64,000 nucleotides of DNA from Clostridium sp. E02 (GTDB lineage: Bacteria; Bacillota; Clostridia; Lachnospirales; Lachnospiraceae). Below the pieces are notes generated by a model, which saw only the letters and a list, made by a program, of their open reading frames with translations, was not told the DNA's origin and ran no database searches. Of the stretch, positions 33,783 through 41,366 are shown in pieces; the stretch's first letter is position 1; every line of letters starts with the position of its first letter. The position numbers were made by a program, and so were the translations under genes. The stretch covers positions 62,001-126,000 of the forward strand of contig NZ_RJLQ01000008.1 of NCBI RefSeq assembly GCF_003833015.1, given 5' to 3'.

Positions 33783-35297
33783 TTATAAGTACTGCATCAC
33801 TCGTTCATAACAGTATCCACGGTCACTGTACTTTCCCACAAGTTTTAATTCAAAATAGATTACCCCATTCTCTTTTATTTGAAACGATACTCTCCCCCCT
33901 TCCTCATTTGACAGCATCCTTTCGCTGCTCACAAACGGTCTAGCACTTTCTTTCAACAGTTTTACCTGTTCTTTTGTCAAGCTGGCAGGTTCCCCCATAT
34001 CATGCCATAGTTTTAATGGATTGCACGTTTCTTCATCAACGGTTTTTGTTAATAGAACATACTCTCCTTTCGGAACTGGGAACGTAAAGTCAAGTTTAAT
34101 GACTTTCCCTCTCCGCTTAAGGCAGCTGTGAAACGCCACCCCACGATAGCTTCCATCTTTCTGTTTTACAATCACTGCCTCCTCAGATTTGTGCACGCAA
34201 GTTCCAGTTAATTCTTTGTAAAACTGAAACGTCCAGAACGTAGGTTTGGGAATGCAGCCATTTGCCACCAAACCAAATCCCCCATGAAACGGAGTAAATG
34301 GAACCCCATTTTCTTCAAACACATCACCAAATGTCCAGTAAGAGTACGACTGGTTGTCATCCCCCAACTTGGAAAGTTGATGTGCAATATAAGCTGCATT
34401 CTGATTGGTATCATGAATGGGACAGTTGGGTATATAAGAAGTGTTAAATTCTGTTATGTAAATATCACGCCCCTTATATTCGTTGAACCCATCGACTATT
34501 TCTCTGGTTTTGTGGAGATTTTGGAAGCCATACTCTGATTCCGAAAGCTTTGCATATCCGTAATGCCCTACTTTTTCGGGAAGTTCTGTTGTATAATGAT
34601 GTCTTGTGACGAAATCCAAAGGAATTGTTTCTCTGCTGCAAAACTCTAAGAAAGAACGGATCCATCGTTCATCGTCCACACCACAAATGGCAGGTCCCCC
34701 CACCCGAAACTTAGAATCTACTTCTTTTACCGCATCAAATGTTTTTCGAAACAATCGGAAATATTCTTCCATATCCGCATGTTCCCAGAATCCAGGCAGA
34801 TTTGGTTCGTTCCATACCTCAATGGGCCATTTGATCACTTCCTCTGTTCCGTACCGTTCTAGCAAATGTCGAAGAGTAGCCTGAACCATGTCACACCATG
34901 TTTCATAGTCTTTGGGCGGTGTTACATTGCCTTTCCAGTAAAAAACCGTCTGGTTACCGGATGCCATCTGTTCCGGCATAAATCCTAGTTCCAAAAAAGG
35001 CCGGATGCTCAATTTTAAATAATGATCCATCACTAGATCTAAGTAGGTGAAATTATACTCTGCCCTTGTTTCCCCAGACTCATCTTTATATTCATGATAA
35101 ATTGCCATATCATCTGAAAATAATCCATGTCCCCGTATATGCCGAAATCCTATTTCTTCCTGCACCAAAGCCAGTTGATCCTGATATTCTTTTGTTAAAG
35201 CAAGCCCCATACGCCCCGTTCCAACGCAGTCATCTGCGTGATTTTCAAATGGGATGTGTGCATCTGGGTCTACTACGTAATTTTTCGATACAATCAT
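33783..35297 (-). CDS. GH39 beta-xylosidase
   Basis: 504 aa, cytoplasmic. Clan A barrel with acid/base Glu164 (WPIEVWNEPNLPGFW) and nucleophile Glu283 (IYITEFNTSYIPN). FRHIRGHGLFSDDMAIY near the N-terminus is typical of bacterial GH39 xylosidases; a C-terminal beta-domain follows. ATG 35297 has GGAG seven to ten bases upstream; a longer reading from 35333 would overlap the preceding gene more. Cleaves xylose from the non-reducing end of imported xylo-oligosaccharides, with retention. Confidence 0.93.
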   Translation of the reverse strand: MIVSKNYVVDPDAHIPFENHADDCVGTGRMGLALTKEYQDQLALVQEEIGFRHIRGHGLFSDDMAIYHEYKDESGETRAEYNFTYLDLVMDHYLKLSIRPFLELGFMPEQMASGNQTVFYWKGNVTPPKDYETWCDMVQATLRHLLERYGTEEVIKWPIEVWNEPNLPGFWEHADMEEYFRLFRKTFDAVKEVDSKFRVGGPAICGVDDERWIRSFLEFCSRETIPLDFVTRHHYTTELPEKVGHYGYAKLSESEYGFQNLHKTREIVDGFNEYKGRDIYITEFNTSYIPNCPIHDTNQNAAYIAHQLSKLGDDNQSYSYWTFGDVFEENGVPFTPFHGGFGLVANGCIPKPTFWTFQFYKELTGTCVHKSEEAVIVKQKDGSYRGVAFHSCLKRRGKVIKLDFTFPVPKGEYVLLTKTVDEETCNPLKLWHDMGEPASLTKEQVKLLKESARPFVSSERMLSNEEGGRVSFQIKENGVIYFELKLVGKYSDRGYCYERVMQYL

Positions 35298-35329
35298 ACC
35301 TCTTCTCCTCTTGTTATTTTTTCCAGTAC

Positions 35330-38300
35330 TCATTCCTCTTTTTTAAGAGTAAATGCTTTTAAGTTCGCACCTCCTGTTCCAGAATATTCCAAATATAACG
35401 CATGTATCCCATCTGGTATGGTTATCTCAGAGGTATAAACTACCCAGATGTTGGAAGATACGACAGGAATCGTTCCAAGAACCGGACCATCCCATGCGGT
35501 TTTAACAAGAAATTCACCATTGCAGTACCCCCGAACGCTTACCGATACGCTGCAAATCCCTCTACAATCAAAGTATTTAAACCCTGCATTGGCTCCATCT
35601 TGCATATTCGCAATGTATCCGGTTTCTTCATCTCCATCCTTGCCGTCCTGGGTAATTTTGGGAAATCTACAATCCATAAAAAGTCCGGGGCCTCCCGTAT
35701 AGAATGCTTCCTCCTTACAAAACAAATTGCATGCCAGATAAGCTGGGAACGTTCCCTGTCCTTTTAATGGTCCACCATTTGCACCACTCGTTGTCATCTC
35801 CGACTGAAGAATGGTTCCATCTTCTAAAATGGTGATCTCCTCCATACAACCCTGACGGCTGAAATTCGTTCCATCGGTATGTCTGTGGTAGAATATATAC
35901 CATTTTCCTTTGATTTCTACTATACTCCCGTGGTTATTCCCCCCATAATACATTGGTTTATCCGCCGGTTTATAGGAATCAATATGTAAGTCGTTGTTGC
36001 TGATGATTACTCCGCCATAAGTGAACCCCTTCACGGGATTTTTACTGGTGGCATAACACAGTTCGTGCATTTTAATGGAAGAATAAATAAAGTAATAGGT
36101 GTCTCCTATTTTCCTCATAGAAGGTGCCTCAAAGAACGCATGGCCTTCATATCCACTTCCATTGCTATAAGGTTCACTGGGAGCGATTGTAACCGGTCCT
36201 TCCTCTAAGGTTAACATATCCTCCCCGAGTATTGTCACCATGGGACCGCTTCTTGATTTGTCACCAATTGCACAAAATCCAGTATATAAATAAGTCCTTT
36301 TTCCCTCGGTTAAAACGCCCGGGTCAAACTGGGGTTCGTCGGTTTCCTTCTCACCCAGCCTGGTTCCATCAAAATAATGCACATAACCATAAAATTCATA
36401 CGTTCCTGCTGGGGTATCACAAACAGCCACCGAAACCACCGGCACTTTATCCAGAACATAATATAGATAATATCTTCCATCTGGTCCAACCGTTACATCC
36501 GGAGCATACAGACACATATGACCATCACGGTTCATAGGATCCTGGATCTTTTTATATATAGTTCCTTCGCATCTCCAATCAGACAAATCATCGACAGGTG
36601 CTGACCAGCATACATAATCCTTTAGACAGTAAGCATTCCCTCGAAACCGGTCATGGGATCCGTAAACATAGACTCTGTCCCCAAAGACATAGGGTTCTCC
36701 ATCCGGAATGTATTCCCAGGATGGGAGGTATGGATTTATTGCCTGGTTTTGTTTATCAAACCCCCAATCGCTGACTTTATTAACAATAACTTCCATCGTG
36801 ACTTCCGATAATTCGGGCACCAGATCCCTGTCTTCGGTTAAATCTAATACTGGATAACCATCTATGTCAAAATGAACTCTTCGAATTCCAGAACTTCTAG
36901 GACCGTCTATCCCAGGACGAGCATGATAGGTATTCCATAAAAAACCATCCTCATCTGTTACATATGCATTGTGACCTGGACCGAATTCTCCTTCCTTACT
37001 TCTAGAAGATAGAAGTGGATAATTCTCTTTGATCCAATTGTCAGGATTTAAAGGATTTTCCCCTACAGCTAGGCTTAGTAGACCTACGACATAAGTACTG
37101 TCAACCGCTGCACTGGAAAAAGTCAGGAAGATCCGATTCTCCGTGACAATGGCAAATGGTCCTTCATCTACGAAGGTATGGTTGTTGGCCCAGCCATACT
37201 CAGGTCTGGATAAAAGAACAGGATCCGTGAGAAGTTTAAAAGGTTCATCTGGATCAATCTCTGCAATGTATAAAAATGCTCCTTGATCTACAGGGGAAAA
37301 CTGACGTTGAGACCACACTGCATAAAAACGTTCGTTTGCCTCAAACACCGTCATATCTAAGGTAATTCCCTGCTCGCCATAGAGAGGAGATCCATCCTTT
37401 TTCAGCACTTTTACTGGCATCTCCCAGTCTGAGGCTTTTAAAGGATCACCAAATTCTTTCAGTGCCATAACATGAGATTGTTCCTTTTTAAATTCTCCTG
37501 GTGTTCCTGCATGGAATATGTACAATCTATCCTTAATGATATGAAACTCGGGAGCCCATAGAAGTCCACCTAAATGAGAATACATCGTTGTATCCAGTAT
37601 CTTAACTTCCTGTGATGTTACCAATCCCTTTATGGTATCTGATTTGCGAATATAAAGAGAGTGGTTATTGTCAAGATCATTGGTGGCAATAAAGTAATAA
37701 CTGCCATTCCATTTTCCAACACAAGGATCCGCACGATGCCAGGCCACTGGGAATTCATAATGGTCCTGATGGATTCTTCCGGTTATTTGATAGGTTCCTG
37801 ATTTCTCCCAATCAATCCCTTTGTCATCCCAATCCACTCTCTTATAAACGCTGGTCCCATCACTGTATCTGGCAATTGCTTTGACTTTATGAAGCGCCTC
37901 AAGGGAGGAAACCTCAATTTTCTCCGGCAATTCATTGGAAACATTCACAGGTGGTAACAGCTTTTTCTTCAATCGATCTGCCAACTCCCCAGAAATCTTG
38001 ATGGTATTCCGGCAAATAGCCCCTTCTGGAACTTCCTTATAGGTTCCTACGATATCCTCTTTGGTGATCGGAACGATTGTTCTTTTATCAAATGGTTTGT
38101 TGCCATGTTTTAAATCTTTAAAACATGCCTGGAACCATTCTCCCTTGTCTTCACACCATGTGAGAAGATAGGCTTCCTTCCCTGTATCGTAACGACAAGC
38201 CGCATCTTCAATCCTGTGATTGCTATCAAGATCAAAAAGAGGCTGTTCCTCGTAATGCAGCAGATCAGAAGTGGTAAAAAGGAGAACTTTACCTCTGGCA

Positions 38301-38584
38301 GAAATATCTTCTCCCCCATCTGGCTCAATTCGTTGTGCAATCACTCCAAAGGTCTCGTCTGCCATCTGAAACAACCAGGGATTATTGAGACTTTTCGCCT
38401 GAAGTGTCCCATCTGGATTTTCCACTGCTTTTGCATACAGAATTCCAGAATTATGATTCAAAGGAATCAATTCCCCCTCATCTCCTACAACGGCCAGGTG
38501 CATACTAAATGCAAGTTTGTTGGAATAGATGCCATCCTCTTTCGGCTGTCTTGTATAACACATAATCTTATGTTCCATATCCAT
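35330..38584 (-). CDS. 1084-aa protein with two GH43 domains, Ig-like module and C-terminal CBM6-like module
   Basis: No signal peptide, so cytoplasmic despite its size. Order: propeller-like region without catalytic residues (about 1-170); Ig-like domain (about 222-275, ARYSDGTSVYKRVDWDDKG, SGTYQITGRI); first GH43 (about 278-600; Asp286 HRADPCVG, Asp410 ITLDMTVF, Glu474 VDEGPFAIV); second GH43 of a different subgroup (about 615-930; Asp628 IPDGEPYVFGDRVYVYGSHD, Asp754 FDPGVLTEGKRTY, Glu819 FFEAPSMRKIGDTYYF); then a CBM6-like beta-sandwich (about 940-1084). Both catalytic triads look intact. The first 600 residues are a paralogue of the 607-aa enzyme at 16929. A dual xylosidase/arabinofuranosidase acting on decorated xylo-oligosaccharides is inferred. 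First gene of its operon. Confidence 0.88.
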   Translation of the reverse strand: MDMEHKIMCYTRQPKEDGIYSNKLAFSMHLAVVGDEGELIPLNHNSGILYAKAVENPDGTLQAKSLNNPWLFQMADETFGVIAQRIEPDGGEDISARGKVLLFTTSDLLHYEEQPLFDLDSNHRIEDAACRYDTGKEAYLLTWCEDKGEWFQACFKDLKHGNKPFDKRTIVPITKEDIVGTYKEVPEGAICRNTIKISGELADRLKKKLLPPVNVSNELPEKIEVSSLEALHKVKAIARYSDGTSVYKRVDWDDKGIDWEKSGTYQITGRIHQDHYEFPVAWHRADPCVGKWNGSYYFIATNDLDNNHSLYIRKSDTIKGLVTSQEVKILDTTMYSHLGGLLWAPEFHIIKDRLYIFHAGTPGEFKKEQSHVMALKEFGDPLKASDWEMPVKVLKKDGSPLYGEQGITLDMTVFEANERFYAVWSQRQFSPVDQGAFLYIAEIDPDEPFKLLTDPVLLSRPEYGWANNHTFVDEGPFAIVTENRIFLTFSSAAVDSTYVVGLLSLAVGENPLNPDNWIKENYPLLSSRSKEGEFGPGHNAYVTDEDGFLWNTYHARPGIDGPRSSGIRRVHFDIDGYPVLDLTEDRDLVPELSEVTMEVIVNKVSDWGFDKQNQAINPYLPSWEYIPDGEPYVFGDRVYVYGSHDRFRGNAYCLKDYVCWSAPVDDLSDWRCEGTIYKKIQDPMNRDGHMCLYAPDVTVGPDGRYYLYYVLDKVPVVSVAVCDTPAGTYEFYGYVHYFDGTRLGEKETDEPQFDPGVLTEGKRTYLYTGFCAIGDKSRSGPMVTILGEDMLTLEEGPVTIAPSEPYSNGSGYEGHAFFEAPSMRKIGDTYYFIYSSIKMHELCYATSKNPVKGFTYGGVIISNNDLHIDSYKPADKPMYYGGNNHGSIVEIKGKWYIFYHRHTDGTNFSRQGCMEEITILEDGTILQSEMTTSGANGGPLKGQGTFPAYLACNLFCKEEAFYTGGPGLFMDCRFPKITQDGKDGDEETGYIANMQDGANAGFKYFDCRGICSVSVSVRGYCNGEFLVKTAWDGPVLGTIPVVSSNIWVVYTSEITIPDGIHALYLEYSGTGGANLKAFTLKKEE

Positions 38585-38626
38585 ATTTTTTCCTTCCTTG
38601 TCTTACGATTATCAGCTATGGGTATC

Positions 38627-38704
38627 TTATAGTATCATTCTATCAATTTGTGACTTTTTCACAACCGGAGAAATCATATAAAAAATCATGATATATTATA
38701 TAAT
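38627..38704 (-). promoter_or_regulatory. Xylan promoter region B
   Basis: Paralogous copy of region A, same block order and spacing. The minus-strand -10 TATAA (38627-38631) is 43-47 bases before the ATG at 38584. Shared upstream blocks on the transcribed strand are ATTGATA, TCCGGTTGT, CATGATTT and ATTATATA. The probable binding protein is not identified. Confidence 0.7.
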
Positions 38705-38866
38705 TTTGATGCTGTATTTTATTTAAAAACACCACAATCGCATCTTTCCCCCTTTCGTTTATGTGCTTATTTCCCATATAATCTTTATTTTATTTTTATA
38801 TTTTGCCATTTTCAACATATGGAGGAATATTAAGATCTTTTAACAGTTAGAACTTTAATTTTTAAC
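38705..38866. other. AT-rich intergenic stretch with nothing recognised
   Basis: Between promoter region B and the terminator of the small secreted peptide gene. No reading frame with a ribosome site, no strong hairpin and no repeat was seen. Confidence 0.5.
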
Positions 38867-38901
38867 AAAAAAAAAGCCTGTCCCATTATAGGACAGACCT
38901 T
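38867..38901 (-). terminator. Terminator of the BlaI/BlaR/peptide operon
   Basis: Minus-strand AAGGTCTGTCC and GGACAGGCTTT form an 11-bp stem (with G-U pairs) around a 7-base loop, followed by an uninterrupted run of nine T. Confidence 0.9.
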
Positions 38902-38920
38902 CTCATAAACTATTTGCTTA

Positions 38921-39181
38921 TTAACACGCTTCCCATTCGCCAAGCCACATCTGTGCTGAATAATCATATTGGCGTCTATATACATACCCATCTATCGTTT
39001 TATAACGCCAACCAATGGCATGAGCCATAATAATTGATACATATTCCTGATTATTGTTCTCCACCGAATCCAAGTTAAGTTGTTTCTGATCCATATGGGC
39101 AGATGCTACCATAGGAAATGCCAATACCCCCAATACCAATCCTGTCAGTGATGCAACCATTTGTTTCCGTTTACTTTTCAT
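38921..39181 (-). CDS. Small secreted peptide of unknown function
   Basis: 86 aa. A Lys/Arg-rich start and hydrophobic core ending in ASA (KQMVASLTGLVLGVLAFPMVASA) make a clear signal peptide of about 31 residues. The mature part is about 55 residues, rich in aromatic residues (IGWRYKTIDGYVYRRQYDYS, then MWLGEWEAC), with a single cysteine as the last residue. GGAGG lies before the ATG at 39181; an ORF opening at 39292 is an artefact of readthrough upstream. It follows the BlaR-like gene by 52 bases and precedes a strong terminator, so it is the last and perhaps the effector gene of that operon. Not recognised; a bacteriocin-like or signalling role is only a guess. Confidence 0.75.
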   Translation of the reverse strand: MKSKRKQMVASLTGLVLGVLAFPMVASAHMDQKQLNLDSVENNNQEYVSIIMAHAIGWRYKTIDGYVYRRQYDYSAQMWLGEWEAC

Positions 39182-39233
39182 TAATAAGTGCCTCCTTTTT
39201 ATTCTTATAAATAGGCAGATTAGAATAGGACTC

Positions 39234-40325
39234 TTACATTCCCTTAACCTTGCCAAAATACCTGTGATTAATATATAGATCATACCCCCCATGGTGATCT
39301 ACAAGCAAATACGATTTTTGATCTTTCAGTTCTATGGTTTCATGCTGAACTTCAGGATCAACGGCATATGGTTCTATGACTACGAATGAGGAAAACAAAA
39401 AGACAGACATAATCACCATTGCAAAGAAACATCCTTTGATTCCAAATTTTCGTTTGAGATCATGGTTTAACACAATATGAAACCGTTGCGATAAGACCGA
39501 TACGTTCCTGCTGTCAAACGCAAGTGAAAAATCACTGACCTGTGGGGGCGCACTATTCTTTGCAATTTTCAAAAGGCACTCTAAATATTCCAACTGATCA
39601 GATTCTGTCATAAACTTAGTAGCCTTTAAATCCACTCGTATTTCGAGAACCTTGTCAATCTGTTGCTTTAATATGTACAACAAGGGATTCCACCAATAAA
39701 TCACACTAATTATTTCAACTAATAATTTTATCCATAGATCGTGATGGTAATAATGTGTGACTTCATGCAAGATAATAGAATGCAATTCCTTTTGGGTTAG
39801 TTCCATCTGGGGCAAGATGATTTTCGGTTTAAATAAGCCGAAAACCAACGGTACCGAGATGATATCTGTCTGAACTACACGAATCTTGGAAGAAATTCCA
39901 TATCCGTCTTCTATATCCTTTATTATGTACGTAATCACACCATCATTCACGCAAGCTTCTTCGTCTAGCAATCTTTTGAATTTTATATAAGCCAAGGTTG
40001 TCCTAAATCCGAAGCAAACAATTCCTACCATCCATATAATCAGAATCACATGGTACACATATACAGTAAATCTATGAAAATGATGGATTGGATGATAGAA
40101 AAAAGGCAACAAACTTGGCAATAAATGTTTCACAAAAATCGTCTGCTGAAATGTAAATTCAAACGGTACCATTAACCGAATATAAATAAGAAAAACCCCC
40201 AACAGCAATAAGCTGATGCTTATCTGATGGATTCTCTTGTGATTCCTCAAGAAAATCCATACTGCCACAATGGATAAATTACTGATCAAAGTGATGGTAA
40301 TTAATGAAGAAATAGACGCTACCAT
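39234..40325 (-). CDS. BlaR1/MecR1-type M56 membrane metallopeptidase
   Basis: 363 aa. N-terminal membrane helices (about 5-25, 35-55, 90-110), then a cytoplasmic zinc-protease domain with HEVTH at 187-191 and WWNPLLYILKQQIDKVLEIRVDLKATKF, the family pattern for the third ligand region. A last helix at about 299-318 leads to only about 45 extracellular residues. The large penicillin-binding sensor domain of true BlaR1 is absent, so it senses something else, or uses the short tail (SYLLVDHHGGYDLYINHRYFGKV). The ATG follows one base after the BlaI-like stop with GAGGGGG upstream. It probably cleaves the partner repressor on stimulation. Confidence 0.9.
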   Translation of the reverse strand: MVASISSLITITLISNLSIVAVWIFLRNHKRIHQISISLLLLGVFLIYIRLMVPFEFTFQQTIFVKHLLPSLLPFFYHPIHHFHRFTVYVYHVILIIWMVGIVCFGFRTTLAYIKFKRLLDEEACVNDGVITYIIKDIEDGYGISSKIRVVQTDIISVPLVFGLFKPKIILPQMELTQKELHSIILHEVTHYYHHDLWIKLLVEIISVIYWWNPLLYILKQQIDKVLEIRVDLKATKFMTESDQLEYLECLLKIAKNSAPPQVSDFSLAFDSRNVSVLSQRFHIVLNHDLKRKFGIKGCFFAMVIMSVFLFSSFVVIEPYAVDPEVQHETIELKDQKSYLLVDHHGGYDLYINHRYFGKVKGM

Positions 40326-40326
40326 A

Positions 40327-40743
40327 CTATTCCCCCTCTTGATTTAGTGTTTTCTTCCTCTCTTCTAATACGGTTTCTAATTGCTCGATAACTTCTCTTT
40401 CATTCTTTTCGTGTTTTAATAATGTCGTTACAAGGCTGGGAATGGGAATCTTATCCTCATTCTTTTTGAATTGACCTACAAATTGCTGAATCATCAACTC
40501 TTTTTTGGATATAGTCGGAGCGTAGCTTCTTGACAAAACAGTGCCACTATATACAATATCTGCGACCTTGATATAATCCTTACTTAAAAGTTTCCGTATT
40601 ACAGACTGTACCGTGTTTATATTCAACGATTCATCTATTTTTGTGATTTCTGAAGCGACCAGTGGCTTCTTACTTTCCCAAAGTATTTTCATTACATCCA
40701 ATTCTCTTTTTGTCAATGACAACTCATATTTTCCTTTTGGCAT
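40327..40743 (-). CDS. BlaI/MecI-type repressor
   Basis: 138 aa, the normal family length. Winged helix in LTKRELDVMKILWESKKPLVASEITKI and NTVQSVIRKLLSKDYIKVADIVYSGTVLSRSYAPTISKKE, with a C-terminal helical dimerisation part. TAAGGAG lies nine bases before the ATG. It precedes the M56 peptidase, the standard sensor-repressor pair. Expected to bind the promoter region just upstream, where a 23-bp tandem duplication is found. Confidence 0.92.
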   Translation of the reverse strand: MPKGKYELSLTKRELDVMKILWESKKPLVASEITKIDESLNINTVQSVIRKLLSKDYIKVADIVYSGTVLSRSYAPTISKKELMIQQFVGQFKKNEDKIPIPSLVTTLLKHEKNEREVIEQLETVLEERKKTLNQEGE

Positions 40744-40779
40744 CTCAATTACTCCTTACGTCAAACTATTTGTACTTTA

Positions 40780-40808
40780 ATATTATATCATCCTCCATAC
40801 ATTGTCAA
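40780..40808 (-). promoter_or_regulatory. Promoter of the BlaI/BlaR/peptide operon
   Basis: Minus strand TTGACA (40803-40808); with a 17-base spacer the -10 is TAATAT (40780-40785), with 15 bases it is TATAAT (40782-40787). Located about 40-65 bases before the repressor start. Confidence 0.6.
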
Positions 40809-40811
40809 TAT

Positions 40812-40857
40812 CTTGTTTAGAAAATATTATATAACTTGTTTAGAAAATATTATATAA
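40812..40857. repeat. Exact 23-bp tandem duplication upstream of the BlaI promoter
   Basis: The 23-base unit starting CTTGTTTAGAAAATATTAT occurs twice back to back (40812-40834 and 40835-40857), right upstream of the TTGACA -35. On the transcribed strand each unit contains TTATATAATATT. It could be a duplicated operator, an UP-element-like AT tract, or a recent slippage duplication. The remaining sequence to 41028 holds the plus-strand ribosome site of the small membrane protein and nothing else recognised. Confidence 0.7.
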
Positions 40858-41028
40858 CAAATTTCAGGGACATCCGGATCTGGCCTCTGTAATTTATTTT
40901 TAATCCTGACAATATCAATTTATGAGACGCTTAATCCCTACTAGGAAAATTATGGTGGTATTTCAACAATTATAATAAACCCTGCTTACATTTTAAAATA
41001 CAAGGATACTATATTTGGAGGATTGGTT

Positions 41029-41274
41029 ATGACTAAGTTCAATTTAGTTGTCTATATAGGTTTTGCATACTTACCTTTGATATCAATAATAATAAGCATT
41101 ATTTTCTTTATAGCTGGTGCTATTTTAAAATACAAAAAAAGATCCATTTATAAGAAAACATTGATAACCGGAGGAATCTTTTTAGCAATTTTCATCTTGT
41201 GCCTTATGGCTGTTATGTCTATGGGGTTTATTGGCGTGGGGCCTGGAATGAATAATAATCCCAATAAAAATTAA
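41029..41274 (+). CDS. Small membrane protein
   Basis: 81 aa with two hydrophobic segments (about residues 5-32, FNLVVYIGFAYLPLISIIIS onward, and about 45-68, LITGGIFLAIFILCLMAVMS) separated by a basic loop KYKKRSIYKK, and a short polar tail PGMNNNPNKN. GGAGG is seven bases before the ATG; an in-frame TTG six bases earlier is not preferred. It stands alone between two minus-strand units and is followed by a hairpin. No family is recognised. Codon use and the good ribosome site support a real gene. Confidence 0.7.
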   Translation: MTKFNLVVYIGFAYLPLISIIISIIFFIAGAILKYKKRSIYKKTLITGGIFLAIFILCLMAVMSMGFIGVGPGMNNNPNKN

Positions 41275-41287
41275 CATAGGGATTATT
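41254..41287 (+). terminator. Hairpin at the end of the small membrane protein gene
   Basis: Perfect 9-bp arms AATAATCCC and GGGATTATT with a 16-base loop, overlapping the last codons. The following ACTCTTTACT is a poor U-tract, so termination is plausible but weak. Confidence 0.45.
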
Positions 41288-41366
41288 ACTCTTTACTCCC
41301 CCCGAACGATAAGGAAAGGGCGCGGCTATGCTTTTACAATATCCAAACAATAGTAATACCAAAGAA

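Noticed and set aside
38216-38632. 138-codon plus-strand open frame reaching into promoter region B
   Set aside because: Antisense to the 1084-aa GH43 gene; composition and lack of a ribosome site argue against coding.
39234-40325. Beta-lactam resistance sensor (true BlaR1/MecR1)
   Set aside because: The extracellular penicillin-binding domain is missing and no beta-lactamase or PBP gene follows.
40812-40857. CRISPR-like or mobile-element repeat
   Set aside because: Only two units with no spacer, no further copies, no cas genes and no inverted ends; treated as a tandem duplication.
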